From contig NC_134770.1 of assembly GCF_050436995.1 (NCBI RefSeq), forward strand, positions 7,078,501 through 7,142,500: a stretch of 64,000 bases of DNA, given 5' to 3'. The notes beneath the pieces are model-generated. The model worked only from the letters and a program-made list of their open reading frames with translations. It searched no databases and was not told the origin of the DNA. The translations under genes and the position numbers were made by a program. The DNA is from Anticarsia gemmatalis (lineage: Eukaryota; Arthropoda; Insecta; Lepidoptera; Erebidae). This document shows positions 11,101 to 23,200 of the stretch, in pieces; the first letter of the stretch is position 1, and each line of letters begins with the position of its first letter.

Positions 11101-14100
11101 ATTACTTATATTATAAAGCTGAAGAGTTTGTTTGTTTGTTTGAACGCGCTAATCTCAGGAACTACTGGTCCGATTTCAAAAAATCTTTCAGTGTTAGATA
11201 GCCCCTTTATCGAAGAAGGCTATAGGCTATATATCATCACGCTACGACAAATAGGAGTAGAGTACCAGTGAAAAATGTTACAAAAACGGGGAAAATTATG
11301 ATATATTCTCTCTTATGTGATATTAGGTATATTAGGACCACATAATTACCTAATATCTGACCTCCACAACCAAGTTACCTGGGTTATAACACGATACCTT
11401 TCGGTAAGACTTTCAAGCTTCTGACTACTGTTAACGACTGTCAAAGATTTTTAAAAACGACAGCCCATAATTTAACGTGCCTTACGATACACGGAGGAAC
11501 TCGATATGTATAAGATGATCACCCATCCACAGAACAACCTCGGCAAGCGTTGCTTAACCTCAGATCGATCCGCGCGGCTGTTGTTAACTAAGCCACGAGC
11601 TCCTCTATAATAAAAACAAATACCATAGACAAAAAAACTTGGTACCATAGAGCACAATAAAAAGGTCAATGTAACTGGCACTAATGTTCATTGATTAGTG
11701 CGCCCTTAGTCCGACGTGCCAGGTTCAATGCTCGCGCGTAGCTTTATTTATACAGCTGATTAGTGCGTTTATAATCTGTCATGGCGGATTGAGATATTTT
11801 TATTTATGACTATTTTGCCTAGTGGTTAACATTGAATTGTTTAAACAATTTGAAAAAGTTCAAACATAAGATAAATACCGTAATTTTTTAAGGTTAGGTA
11901 CAAAACTCAAATGCTTCGGTTGCAAAATGGTAGTGAATTCAACTTCTATACAGAGAGGTATTGGGTTCAAATCCCAGGTTTGCAAGCAAGAAACTTATTA
12001 GGCGTTATTAGTAACAGACAGACAGAGTTACTTTCGTATTTCTAATATTAGTATGGGTATGGATTTCAATAAATTTTCTAAAAAACCAACACCTGTCTAT
12101 GACTAATTCTTTAAAGAAAAAATATTTAAAGAACCATCCATTAACTTGCATACAAAGTCAATTTCCCTTTACAATCGTGTGGTGAAACATTTATGAGGTG
12201 GCACGTACCATACATACATAATACATTGACCCTTAGAACAAAGGGAACACACATTGTTCAAATAGTTACAATGAGAGCAGGTTCGAGGTCTGTACAAAGC
12301 TTTTTTTAAGATTTGAATAGGGTTTTTTTGGTACTTTTGTTTGAAGTACTTATTAGATTTGTTTTAAATTACTTTGAAAAACGAAAGATTTTTTAATGTG
12401 ACATTGATTTCAAAATCTAGTTGTGTTTATATTAGGTCGGGGCAAAAGTCTTTTCGCATTATAGTATATGTATGAACTTGTAATAAAATCTCTTTGGCTT
12501 CAAGAATCACAAATGAGTACACGGTTCATAAGCTTCTTTCAGTGAGCTCGTGAGGTACCCAAATTTCGAGCTTTTTTGTGTAGGGAAAAGATTTTATTAC
12601 AAGTTCATACATACTATAATGCGAAAAGACTTTTTCCCCGACCTAAGATTTCGGCGTAATGGTCAATAATAAGGACCTCTTAGTTAAAGACTGACAGGAA
12701 GAGGTTATGCGTAGTAAATCGGGTCATATTTAATTATACTCAAATTAATTGCCGTTTCATAACTACATATAAAATACACACATAAATACACAAAAAACAG
12801 ACATATAGTTTGTAAAACATTTCTTCCCCTTTTTCATTTTTTAAGCACATGCTCAATTCATCGAAATCAGTGCAGCGGTTTCCTTATACGTCAATCAGAC
12901 TTATTACTAACGAAATATAGTTGATCTATACATAATTTTACTAAAGCAGACAAGCTCTTTTCTCTTTAGATAGTCTTTTTTTTAACTATACTGGTAGAGC
13001 CGCAAGAATAAGACAGTTTCTCGTAATAAACAAATGTACAAAGAAATAACAATCATCTTTATGTCCAAAAGTGCAATAAAAACCAGTGTGTAGGAACTAA
13101 TGTGTAGCACATTACTATCACCATATTATTATATGTGTATGTCGCGCTCTGCTTACCCCCTATGGCGAAATTGTTACGTATTCATATACCTAAGTCAGTA
13201 GTGTAATTTGTGCGAAATCTCTTGTTAAAGAAGCTGTGGGTCGTCTTGTCGTACAGTTTTTTTGACTGCCTCCGTGGCGCAGTGGCTTAGGTCACCACGC
13301 CGATACCACTGCATCGGGAGGTCGTGGGTTCGATTTCCACAGGGAGCAATTATTTGTGCGATCCACAAATAGTTGTTTCGGGTCTGGTTGTGCTTTGTGT
13401 CCGTTGTTTGTATGTTTGTAAAAGTCCCCGCGACACAAGACCAATTTTTAGTGTGGGAGTTGTCTTTTAAAAAGAAAAAAATAAAGAAGAAAGTTTAATA
13501 ACTTATGCCCCATACGTTGACAAAATCAAAATCAAATTATTCATATAGGTCAAATGCTAACTTAGATAGTCAATGATACAGAGAATGAATTTACCGCCAT
13601 TTCGGAAGGTAGGGCAAATGAGAAGAGCTGGCAACAAACTCCTGGCCACTTCTTTTAATCATCAAACGGTTTAACAATATTTATGTTTGGTATAAATATA
13701 TAACTTTTTTCACACAGTGATTTGAAATAAGCTCCAATAGTAACTATTATAGTACACTAGCCAACCCGCGCAACTTCGCTTGCGTCACATAAGAGAGAAT
13801 GGGTCAAAATTTTCCCCGTTTTTGTAACATTTTTCGTTGCTACTTCGCTCCTATTGGTCGTAGCGTGATGAAATATAGCCTATAGCCTTTCTCGATAAAT
13901 GGACTGTCTAACACTGAAAGAATTTTTCAAATCGGACCAGTAGTTCCTGAGATCAGCGCGTTCAAACAAACAAACAAACAAACTCTTCAGATTTATAATA
14001 TTAGTATAGATTAGTATAGATAGTATAGATTATAAGACCTTTCTTATCACATATGCCACGTCGTTATTGGTTCTTGGACCAGCTACCATACATTTTGCCG

Positions 14101-17100
14101 GTCCTTCCTTTCTAGTAGATAAACCTAATTATGTATTTCACCCGGTCTTTAGCAACTCAAGAGATTGAGACCCGACAGAAGGCTACCATTGCAACACTAA
14201 ACCACTTAATTCTTATCACACAAATATTACATAAGTGCAGTTTTCTAATTATACCGCTGTTATCTGAAGTGACAGTCCGATAACTTTATCAGTGTGCATT
14301 TAGATAACACTGAATAAATTAATCTTAGGTTTCTAACAAAGGATATTTATGCGTAGTTGTGAGAGTAGGTGCTAAGTAGTTTTATAGTACTTAAGTACGT
14401 ATATTATGATATTAGCTGACCCGCGCAACTTCGCTTGCGTCCAATAAGAGAGAATGGGTAAAATTTTCCCCCATTTTTGTAACATTAATTACTAGTACTC
14501 TGCTGCTTTTGGTCATAGCGTGATGATATATAGCATATGTCCTTTCTCGGGTATCAAAATATCTCCATATCAAATTTCATGCAAATTGGTTCCGTAGTTT
14601 AGGCGTGATTGAGTAGCAGACAGACAGAGTTACTTTCGCATTTATAATATTAGTACGGATTGTATTTGTACATTGCTTACTAGGTAGTTTCGAAGTACAT
14701 AAGTACATAATAATATTGTGTGCGGCCATTGCCCCACTGATTGCATGTGTAAAAGCAAAGTTCTTGGCTATTATGATGGCTAAATACTGAATTACTTTTT
14801 TACAGATTACAGCCCAGAACCTTTTTTTTTAAAGACAACTCCTGCTCTAAGAATTGTTCTCGTGTCGCGGGCACTTTTACAAACATACATACAACGGACA
14901 CAAAGCATAACCAGACCCGAAACAGTTATTTGTGGATCCCTCAAATAATTGCTCCGGGTGGGAAACGAACCCACGACCTCCCGTTGCAATGGTAGCGGCG
15001 TGACGACCTAAACCACTGCACCACGGGGGCTGTCAAGGACTTATTTTATAACAGATTTTTATTTTTCGGAATTTTTAAATAATATGTTTAGTTCATTAAT
15101 TTCGATTGTCGTTTCTGTATCACAATATGTTTGAATATAGATAAAGCAAAAGTAGTTTAATTGGGAAAATGGCATAAGTTTACGTATATAGTAGCGGACC
15201 CGACAGGCGTTGTCCTGTCTATACGTCTTTAATTTGAAAAAATTGACAATTTAAACCATTCTCAGATCTCCTTGAACACAGACAAAAAAATCGTCAAAAT
15301 CAGTCCAGTCGTTTAAGAGAAGTTCAGTGACATACACACTTACAACAACAAAAAAATTGCACCTTACAAGCCAGCCGACTCAGAAATGACGAGAGAAACG
15401 ACTCAGAAGTGGATAAGAGTTTCATAGACATACTCCTGGCTGTCTTGCCAAGCTTACAAATTAACCTATCCTTCTATACATCAATACAAACGCATTGCAA
15501 GCTTAAGCTATGATTAATAGTCTCTTGCGATCACACTTCACAGTTGATTGCTAAATGTCAAGCTAGCGACATGTTGCCACATGTTGCTAAGCTATTGATG
15601 TACTGTTGCGACACGGCTTGCAAATAACACATACGTTGGAATTTGATTGCTGTATCATATATTTCGATAGCATTAAGCAATAGTTAAACTACACCCTTTA
15701 ACATGGGTAGTTGATTAACCCCTGGTTTCTGAGGCACATTTAGCGGTAGTTTATCTTTTCATTTGCGTTTTTTTTAGATAAGTTTTAACGGTATTGAATA
15801 GATAAACTACCGCTAATGGTACCTCAGACACCGGGGGTTAAACACCACTGAATGAGGATCGGTTTGTTTATTAAAAGAAAAACATAAAATCATGCTTTCT
15901 TTCCATAGGGAGACCAGGGAACGCTACTTCGTACGACCCTTACATTTGCTGTCTTTATCCATCGGATAGGTTATCCGTATCTTATATGGTCAAGTGTTTA
16001 TAGTTACGTCTATTGCTTTTGTCATCAATAGGCATTATTTAGAAAAAATATCAATCTTAGAGGTTTACTAAGTATTTACCACTGCACTTGGCTAGCGTGA
16101 TGTTCTAAGAACCTGACTCCTCTTTCATAGCGGGAGGAGACATTTACTTAGCAGCTGAACAGTAAAAAACTACGTTTATAGGTATTTTAATAAAGGAAAC
16201 CCTTAAGAGAAGGGAGTAAATTATTGCATTAATCAGGTAGGTAATATGTATCTGTTAGCCCAACTTGACTGTCCTATAAGACGGCTTCATAACTGCCGGT
16301 TATAAGCATAGCGTGATATTATTTACGTTAAATAAGTTTACATTAACAGTAATAAGAAAGTCTATTAAGATTAGTTAATCGCCGTACCAATTAACTAAAA
16401 ACATTCCGACAAAAAATAACTAGGCATACAACAATTACTTATTTACAGCCATAAATACAAATTACACAGGAACGTTATACTGGTATAATTAGGTTTGTTT
16501 GTTACGCTTTTACTGTGAAACGGATGGACCGATTTTGATAACATTTTGCTATCATATAGCCCGTATTCCGTTGTGAAATGGCATTTCAAATAGGTTTAAG
16601 GTACTTGATTTTGGGACTAATCTAGAGGCTTACTCCCGACGGAATTGAATTTGAATCGATGGACATGGATTCGAGTATTTCGAGTTAATGTAAAATCGTA
16701 CCCTCTTACCCGCACTTGGCCAGAGTGGTGGAGTCAAGACCTAACCCCTTCCGCGTTTAGAAGGAGACCCTTGCCCAGCAGAGGGACAATTAAGGTCAAA
16801 AAAACAAAAGAGAAGATCACAAACTTCAGATTAAACCAACATTCAAACATGTGCTAGTTTGTAATTTAGGAGTACGATCTGATAAGAACTCGAATCTGAC
16901 TGATCAATTTCTAATTAGATCCTGTCCAGAGCAAGCCACTTGTTTATGTTTTATTACAGAGTATGTTTTTATAAGAATGCAATGAGGACCAATAGGAAAT
17001 GATTATCATCATTTGTAGTAGCCTATAAATTCTATGATTTCATTTGCTATGAATTCTAACCCAAATCTTTCCTCCCTATTTAACACTAAAATACAATTGC

Positions 17101-19441
17101 TAAAAGGTAAATAATAAGGATATTTTCGTACATTTTGTGAGTGAATCACTCAAAAATCGCTATACCAATATTGCCTTCACAAATGGTTAACTTATGGTGT
17201 CATGGTCGGTATACGGTAAATCAAATACACAGAATTAAGACCAAATAAGACTATAGTACTTATTATAATACCTAAGGTTACATTTAGTGCTAAAATTAAA
17301 ATTATTGGTATTTATTTTCCTCTATAGTACTTAACAATAAGACTGAACACTATGCACTTATAGATAGGTAGGTATGCATTATTATTTAAACAAATTATTA
17401 AGGCAAAAATATCTTGCCCACCAAGCTTACCAAATTTTTCATACTTTTCTGTATTTTGTAGAGAGCTAAGTGATCCATATGGCTTTGGTCGCCTAAATTG
17501 CTAATTTCAGGTGTTTAGTGGTGAATTTTGAGAAAAAATTACCTAAATAAGCTTAAAAGATAGACAGTCTCAGGTCTCTTAATAAATCTAATATTCTCAT
17601 AACAAAGGATTTAAGATTCATGCAAGTAGTTAAGTGGTACAAAATAACTTACGTTTGCCAGCCAGTGTCCTCGGACTCAACGGTGGTCTATCATTGTCCA
17701 AAACTAGCACCGTTCCTTCGCTAGTCAAAGTATTATTGTTATACTTTTTAGCACTCTCCGCCCAGTCCTGGATCCACGTCTTGTCCCCTTTACACCTGTT
17801 CAAGCTCAAATAAGACAGCTTTCCTACCACTTGGTCCGCAGTAATATCTGAAGAAACACCACTGTCTTCTCTCAACGCCTTTTGAGCGAATTTTAAAGCA
17901 CTACTCTCAAATGTAGCCGTTTCTAAAGTGAGTTTATTACTCGGTAGTGATACGGGTACAGATGATTCCCTTGATAGTCTGTGTACGTAGTCCGTTTGAT
18001 CAATCTCAGACTTTGTTAAACTACATCTTCGTTTAACGGGCACCATTTTTGGTATCTTGTTAGAACTTAGTACACCGGACGTTGTGACAGAAGTGAAGCT
18101 ACCAATGTCTACCTCATCGTCATGCTTCGGTGGTGATTTAGCAAACGTCTTCTCTGTTATAGTCCTGACTCTATTTTTTATTTTTTCTAAATAACTCCTT
18201 GTAGATTTGATTTGTTTAGACGTTTGTGCTGCCAAATCGTTTTCAGTCGGTGATTCGTAACAGCATGAGATCTCTAGAACGTTTTTGTCTTTAGAAACTT
18301 TTGTAGGTAGATCAAATGTTTGGTTTAACAACGGACTACGTAAGCCTATTTCTCTTCTAGGCTCTTTCGTTATCACTTTTGGAAAGTCAAACACTAATTC
18401 TGGGTCTTTTTCTGGAACCGATTTCTTTAATGTGTCTTCAATAACACTTGATAACAAATCTGTACCGAAACTCCTGTCGATACTCATTCTAGCTTTCTGT
18501 TCTTCTGTGTAATTGTCTCCTTCTATTGTGTACGTACCTGTTGATGAGTTATTTGACTGATTGTCTACATCATCGTCAATGTACAACGGTTCATTTGCAA
18601 TGCATTTCTTAAACAAGTCTGGAGTTTCTGAAACAGCCCTGCCCTTCCTTGTCAAAGGGCTTTTAGACTGCTCAGGAGTAGACAAACCGTTATCGGGTGT
18701 CAAAATATCTAATTCTGGACTTGATATGTCTGTCAACATCACAACTTCAGGGCTCTGGTCAATAATATCGGCCATTGCATGCTTATTAATGTTACCGTAA
18801 CTAGGTGTTCTATGTACTTCTCTCATATACGTGTTATTCTTAAGTGGCAGGTTCAGACCTTGTCGGGAAGTGAAGTTATCACTTCTAGACATTATACTAT
18901 CAACTACAGGACTTTTGGACGTGCGTTTTGGCAGGACAGTGTCTGTTATAGGGGACTTTATATGTCTATTTGTTATTGGACTGGTTATGTGCGTAGCGTT
19001 TTGTGCTAGAGGACTGTTGCGGAGCTTCACGGAGCCTGATAGACCACTGTCTTCCTGATCCGAGGAGAAATAGCCTTCAGAGTTGTAGCCTTGAGCTTTA
19101 CGAGGGAGTTTGGCGCTCATCGGAGGCCTTTGAAGCGTCGGGCTAGGCCGTGTCGTGCCCGCAGACATCGACTGCACCCGCTGGTGACGAGCCTGCGATT
19201 TCTTCGCTAGCTCCTCCAGTCTGCTGTTGTTAACAGACTTTCCCTCACCAAAGTCAATGGTGAAAGCCATCGGGTGCACCTTCGGAGTGCTCGGCTCTGA
19301 TTTCTCATCCTGACCTGCCTCAACCTCCTCGTTTTTCAAGCTGTGGCTATCTGAAGACGATTTCGATATCGTGCGGTCCAGAGTCGCGTCCTGCCCGTCC
19401 GACAGAGGGCTAGACACGTCTGCTTCAACACTAACACTCAT
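5130..19441 (-). CDS. CEP170: CEP170-like centrosomal protein (first coding exon plus two candidate downstream exons)
   Basis: The main exon is 19441-17653, opening with ATG (MSVSVEADV) and ending AAA-C before a gtaagt donor in phase 1; it encodes 596 residues. Three blocks match the CEP170 family from memory: AFTIDFGEGK (about 59-68), GTYTIEGDN...ARMSIDRSFG (about 302-326) and KTWIQDWAESAKKY (from 554). CEP170 proteins bind microtubules and centrosomes. The rest is Ser/Thr/Pro-rich and probably disordered. Two phase-compatible candidate exons follow: 6611-6538 (RSPHAGTPTKIPSPVG..., acceptor ttgttgcag, donor gtaag) and 5318-5130 (ENTECPQPPHTS..., acceptor tttccag, stop TAG, AATAAA complement at 5088-5093). 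If all three join, the protein is about 683 aa. The N-terminal FHA domain of vertebrate CEP170 and its conserved C-terminus are not visible. Other exons may exist in the 11 kb intron. A donor-like gtaaat before the last stop leaves open that the gene continues left. The family call is firm, the two small exons less so. Confidence 0.65.
5508..5705 (-). mobile_element. tRNA-derived SINE, family A
   Basis: Reverse orientation: ttgctcttgtgtcgcgggga, then tttgtggatcgcacaaat and the B-box complement tgtgggaatcgaacac. It creates spurious open frames on both strands. Confidence 0.85.
6120..6290 (+). repeat. Interspersed repeat fragment (LINE-tail type)
   Basis: Reads aaaatttcgtgagaatcggt, caagccttttcggaggag and tgacacgagaattttatata. 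This is a common 3'-tail signature of old lepidopteran LINE copies, from memory. No coding frame survives. Confidence 0.45.
6715..6835 (+). mobile_element. SINE family C fragment
   Basis: Contains cgcacttggccagcgtggtg, gactcaaggccaaaaccctc and tgggacattaatgggtt. Related copies are at 7292-7400 (minus), 10620-10930 (minus, with tRNA head), 16690-16795 (plus), 55978-56070 and 60480-60572 (both minus). Confidence 0.75.
7040..7196 (+). mobile_element. 5S-derived SINE, family B (partial)
   Basis: From cggtcattcatagatgggtg through gggcgtctccgtgcttcgg to ccatacgataagaagaagaa. The tail is a (GAA)n run, unlike the CAAA tail of the 4064 copy. Confidence 0.75.
7292..7400 (-). mobile_element. SINE family C fragment
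   Basis: Reverse-orientation tail: cccattaatgtcccactgct, cctcccgtaatgagggag, cttgagtccaccacgctg and gccaagtgcgggttggg. Confidence 0.75.
7915..8140 (+). mobile_element. Family R repeat (gacccgcgcaacttcg type), long variant fragment
   Basis: Contains cgacttcgtccgccacctga, ttttccca, agcctatgtcctttctcgg, aaatttcatgcaaattggtt, aggcgtgattgagtaatgga, a short (CAGA)n run and cgcatttataatattagtat. These match the fuller copies at 34031-34462 (minus) and 46820-47312 (plus). Confidence 0.75.
8549..8770 (+). mobile_element. 5S-derived SINE, family B
   Basis: Reads gatctgtgggttaagcaacc, gttggcgcggtcattccat and agatgggtgactgc, with the family body and a diverged (GTA/GTAGTT)n tail. Open frames on either strand here come from the SINE. 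Confidence 0.75.
8800..10077. other. Non-coding repeat-bearing intron/intergenic DNA
   Basis: It includes a degraded LINE-tail repeat (about 9120-9330: cgacagaacggatttcaatg, aaatttcacaggcagatag) and an M1 MITE at 9805-9914. No exon was recognised. Confidence 0.5.
9805..9914. mobile_element. Palindromic MITE, family M1
   Basis: Left arm ccccggtttctgaggaacat and right arm aaatgtactcagaaaccgga. The TTAA is at 9805-9808. Confidence 0.8.
10078..10285 (-). mobile_element. tRNA-derived SINE, family A
   Basis: Starts acaactcccgcactaagaat in reverse orientation and runs through tgtgtcgcgagtacttttac to the tRNA-like head, which ends aaaccactgcaccac. Confidence 0.85.
10286..10410. mobile_element. Palindromic MITE, family M1
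   Basis: Abuts the SINE to its left: cccggtttctgagtacatta ... aaactaccgccaaatgtacc tcagataccggga. Confidence 0.8.
10620..10930 (-). mobile_element. SINE family C, full length with tRNA-like head
   Basis: On the minus strand the head reads agcagtgatagccgagtggt, then taagttgacacctcccacgc and cgcaggttcgaacccgag. That is a serine/leucine-like tRNA structure with A box (agccgagtggt) and B box (ggttcgaaccc). The body leads to gccaagtgcgggttgggg..., ccttgagtccaccacgctgg and ctgctgggcaagggtctcc. This copy shows that the shorter family C fragments are SINE tails. Confidence 0.8.
11080..11325 (-). mobile_element. Family R repeat, reverse orientation
   Basis: Reads tatattataaagctgaagag, a TTTG run, aacgcgctaatctcaggaac, tactggtccgatttcaaa, ctttcagtgttagatagccc and atatcatcacgctacgacaa. 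This is the complement of the family R body at 13745-14020. Confidence 0.8.
11895..12010 (+). repeat. Degenerate tRNA-like SINE head
   Basis: Reads cggttgcaaaatggtagtga, then aggtattgggttcaaatccc. It is tRNA-like with a B-box-like ggttcaaatcc, but the acceptor and anticodon arms do not fold well by eye. It is probably an old SINE rather than a functional tRNA. Confidence 0.4.
12432..12646. mobile_element. Tc1/mariner-type MITE
   Basis: Second copy of the element at 2752-2965: ttaggtcggggcaaaagtct ... gactttttccccgacctaa. The left flank has TA; the right flank is GA, so one target-duplication base has changed. Confidence 0.8.
13263..13490 (+). mobile_element. tRNA-derived SINE, family A (best preserved)
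   Basis: Head gcctccgtggcgcagtggct (A box) and gtcgtgggttcgatttccac (B box), then the body tttgtgcgatccacaaatag, ggtctggttgtgctttgtg and aagtccccgcgacacaaga, ending in an A-rich tail. Confidence 0.9.
13515..13735 (+). repeat. LINE 3'-tail type repeat
   Basis: Reads caaaatcaaaatcaaattat, tcatataggtcaaatgctaa, ccgccatttcggaaggtagg and gagctggcaacaaactcctg, a motif order common in lepidopteran CR1/Zenon-type LINE tails (from memory). A related piece is at 23285-23420. Confidence 0.5.
13745..14020 (+). mobile_element. Family R repeat (short, non-autonomous)
   Basis: Reads actagccaacccgcgcaact, tcgcttgcgtcacataagag, ccgtttttgtaacatttttc, tattggtcgtagcgtgatga, gatcagcgcgttcaaaca, a (CAAA)n run and tataatattagtatagat. 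It is probably a LINE-derived non-autonomous retroelement of the Metulj/RTE style; the name is uncertain. Other copies: 14410-14660, 44744-45772 (split), 46820-47312, 54268-54528, 54945-55182, 58819-59030, 59447-59684 (plus); 11080-11325, 34031-34462, 44035-44220 (minus). Confidence 0.8.
14410..14660 (+). mobile_element. Family R repeat (chimeric tail)
   Basis: The 5' half matches the short variant (gctgacccgcgcaacttcgc). The 3' half matches the long variant (catgcaaattggttccgtag, aggcgtgattgagtagcaga, cgcatttataatattagtac). Confidence 0.75.
14825..15032 (-). mobile_element. tRNA-derived SINE, family A
   Basis: Reverse orientation: ttaaagacaactcctgctct ... cctaaaccactgcaccacgg. Confidence 0.85.
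15716..15842. mobile_element. Palindromic MITE, family M1
   Basis: ttaacccctggtttctgagg ... taatggtacctcagacaccg. One arm carries several substitutions. Confidence 0.75.
15843..17629. other. Intronic DNA of the CEP170-like gene
   Basis: A family C SINE tail lies at 16690-16795 and a LINE-tail fragment near 16490-16570 (cttttactgtgaaacggatg). No additional minus-strand exon with clear splice sites was found, though short ones could be missed. Confidence 0.5.
16690..16795 (+). mobile_element. SINE family C fragment
   Basis: Reads cccgcacttggccagagtgg, tggagtcaagacctaacccc and gacccttgcccagcagaggg. Confidence 0.7.
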
Positions 19442-20285
19442 GTTTTCAAGGTATCACGTATAATAATGACATCATAATCACAATATACTGTCTTGTAAAC
19501 AGCCTTCACACATCACTTTAGACACGAAATTACAAGAAATTAACAGCACAAAGCGTTGAATTTTGAAACTAGAAAAGAATACTTTCAAAAAGTGGAACGA
19601 GAGCACAAAAACTAAAAAAATTACGAGCTCCGCCTACAACATTCGCGAGCACAGATGAACGCGAAAGGGTACGAATTCTCAATAATAATGTCAGACGTGA
19701 CAGGTGTTTGTGACGTCCAACACGAAACTGGGATTGGTAATTGATTATTTTATCGATTTGGCAACACCACCATTGTGCAAGGATGCAAGATCAGTGACCT
19801 TCTTTTCCTGTAATTAATGTTTCGAAATTCAGTGAAAAAGAGTTATTTTTTGCATAATTTGATAGTTATTGCAAAAATACAAAACTACTGGTACCCTCAA
19901 TCATAAATTCAGATTGTAAGAATATTTTCTTTTGTTATTTCGCTGATTAAAATTAAGATTAGAACTTAAAACAGAACGCATCTTACTTATTTTTCATTCT
20001 AAGAACACCGACGTTCAAATGTCAGTTACTGAGGTGAACGTTACAATAAACGCAGATGCTATTACAAAACATAATGAATTTCAATTTACAATTATGAAGT
20101 GACGTAATTTTACAACTTATTATTCCATTTTTATTATTTTACAAGTAACTGTTTCTTAGATGTTTCATTGAAATATTAAAATTCATCAAAATTTTCAGAT
20201 TTTTCTAGCATGTCCCACTATGTCACGTGGAGAGGTTTGGAACTGCTGACGGAACGAAACGTTAGCTGTCAGTCAGCAATGAAAC
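19442..20285. promoter_or_regulatory. Shared upstream region of CEP170-like (minus) and WDR43 (plus)
   Basis: Two divergent start codons are 844 bp apart with no repeat between them, in a region otherwise full of repeats. Transcription of both genes must start here or in unseen upstream exons. No TATA box is convincing. The stretch near 19620-19740 is locally richer in G+C. A bidirectional promoter is an inference from layout. Confidence 0.5.
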
Positions 20286-23200
20286 ATGGCAGAGGCGGCG
20301 TTTTCCGAAGATGGAAAATATTATTCTGCCATCACACAAGACGGCAGATTACGAATATGGGACACAGAAACTAACGTTCTCAAACAGGAGTACACGCCAG
20401 ACCTACATTTGACCTCACCGCCTTCATGTTTGCAATGGATTTCGGCTTCGCTGTCCGCTGTAAGTAGCAACACGTGGTGTATAGTTTTTTAGCGGTTATA
20501 TATGTTTCTCGCGGTATTGTGTTGTAAAAACAACTTGCCTAAGCTAGCTTGATAGTTATTGAAGGAGTCTGCATTAATAAGATTATCAGGACACACACAT
20601 AATGTAAGAAAGTATTTGTTTTGGTGTGTCCGTCTAACCCTACTGAGTCTTGTTATACACGCTTAAATATCTTGTCAGCGTAAAACTTTAAGTTCCAAAA
20701 CGTTAATATATGTATGTTTTAGTAGTTTCAAACGCGTATTCTATCGAAAATCACACTAAAATGATAGTCTAACCTCAAAACGTATGTTTACGATGTATTT
20801 TTCACATAACCTTGAGAAATTCGTTGAACAATGGCCGTATTATCGCAACAAATGTAATAGTAAACTTATCAAAGATTATAGTAAGCAATCTTCTTTATGT
20901 TGTTACTTAAAAGCATTGTTTTTGTTACCTATTTCTCTGCTTGACATATTTTCATGTTTACAACACATTATTTGTTTCACATAAATGCGCGTAGGAAAAA
21001 TATTTGAACTTTCAATATAAAATGGTGTCATTTGATAATGTATTAAGGACTTTGTCATTTTTGTTAACTTTTATAACATACATTCATACATTTAACTTCA
21101 TTATCTTTACAGTACAATAACCTATTCTGATTATGAATGGAAACAAACAACACACTATTTTGTACTCTGAAAACAAAATTTTTTTTCTCACGATTTGTGT
21201 GAAAAGCAAAACTTGGTTGTGAAAAAGCATTATAAACACATCATCAATCATAAATTTACATAAATCCAACTAACTAATTATTATTTTCAGGTAACACCTT
21301 CAAAAGGTGGCAAACGCAAAAGTATTTCAGAAGAAACGCACTGCATAGCCCTCGGTACAACCAGCGGAAAGATCCTCATATATTCAGTCGCACAAGCTAA
21401 AGTAGAAACCGTACTATCAAACGAGTCCAATCAGACCAGTATAACTACGTTAGATTGGCAAAGGAAATACGGACTGTACAGTTGTAATAAGGAGAATTTT
21501 GTGTACGAATGGGATTTGAATAAATCGTCAGTTAAATATAAGTATAATGTAAATGTCGAGAGTAAGAATAAACATGGGAATAATGTCAGTGCTATTAAAA
21601 TTGTACCACATAAGCAGGTGAGTTTAATACTATGCCATTAATATATTTTATTAATAGAACTGGTGTAGGCGCCCGTAGCCTGTTGCGCTCACCGGTCGGT
21701 AAACGATCTGTGGGTTAAGCAAACCTTGGCGCGGTCATTCCATAGATGGGTGACCGCATAGTGGTATTTGAACAGGGCATTTCCGTGCTTCGGAGGGCAC
21801 GTAAAAAGTCGGTCCCGGTTGATGTCAATGAGATAACAGTCGTTAAGCCACGTCAAAGGCCTTCGGGCGGCTTGAACAACTTTGACACTAGGTTGACCAC
21901 TAACCATACGATAAGAAGAAGAAAAAGAAGACTGGTGTAGAAATTTTCTGGGTGAATAGAGTCATAGAGTGAGTGGAGCTCGCTAAATCTTTAACACGAA
22001 GAAGAAGATAGAGTGAATAGACTACAGCCTTCCTAGATCTCTTAAAAACACTGATAATAGCTTAACCTTAGCTTGCCATTTCATCTTCTCTGGCAAAAGA
22101 GGCTGATATATTGATTTTCTTTGATGGACAGTCTCTCTATCTTCAATTATTTTTGTTTCTCCACACCCACTTCTATCATTTACCATTTAAAACTCAATTT
22201 AAAAAAGCCTTAAACTGTTTTTTTTTGGATAGACATTAGACAGATAAATACATGCATTGCTCCCATAGGGGTAGGCAGAAAGACATTGAATACTATTCAA
22301 TTTACTATCCAAAATTATCTTCAAATCCTTATAATTCTTGTATTCTTCAGAACACACCAGCTCGCTACCTAGTGGCAGCATCATACCAGGTCAGAGTATG
22401 GCGCCTACACGACGGAGACGCGAGCGTCATCAAGAACCTGGGACATAACGCAGCTCCCACCGCACTGCTCAGTATAGCCACTATCAATGATGTGTGCTGG
22501 CTTATTGAGGGCTCGCAGTGAGTACTCATTGGCTTTATTACATTGTATTTACATGCATTTTCCTTTATTATAAATGAAACATTGTAAATTCGTAGATTTT
22601 TATGTAAAAGAAATGCAATCCAATAAATAATAAAAACTATGATACTTTTTGCTTGCTACACTTCTTGGCGAATTTAAGCGTAAAGTACCCTGATAGCTTT
22701 TATTACAAAGTCGATAGAATTTTCCACAATTACAAATATGTAATTGCAGATGTTAGTTAAAAATAGCATATTTATGAAAACTTCTGACAATAATGTTTGA
22801 TTCAAAACATGTATTCTTTATTTACTGGGAATGAATTTTATGCCATTAAACAAATACTTAAGTGGTGTCTGGAAATCCGTACACATATATATATAATCAC
22901 GTCTCTCCCATGGGACCGGCAGAACAAATAATGCATACACACTACAAACTTAATTCACCTAAAACAAAACCCACTCATTAAAAATTCTCTTTCAGAAACG
23001 AGCGCCTCCTATCATTCTGGGACATAACAATAACCTCAGAGAACGTGCCACAACAGAACGGAGACGAGCCTCACAAGAAACAACGCAGGAAATCAATCTC
23101 CAAGGCACCAGTAACCACCATCACTTCCACTTATAACTTTGTGCTGGAAGATGCTCCGAAGATCATCGATGTGGATCTGAAGCAGGAGGACGGAGCTACA

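Noticed and set aside
13263..13340. Possible functional tRNA gene
   Set aside because: A and B boxes are present, but the sequence is the head of a nine-copy SINE family and lacks a proper acceptor stem.
18285..19058. Four plus-strand open frames inside the CEP170-like exon
   Set aside because: Antisense shadows of a well-supported minus-strand exon; no splice or homology support.
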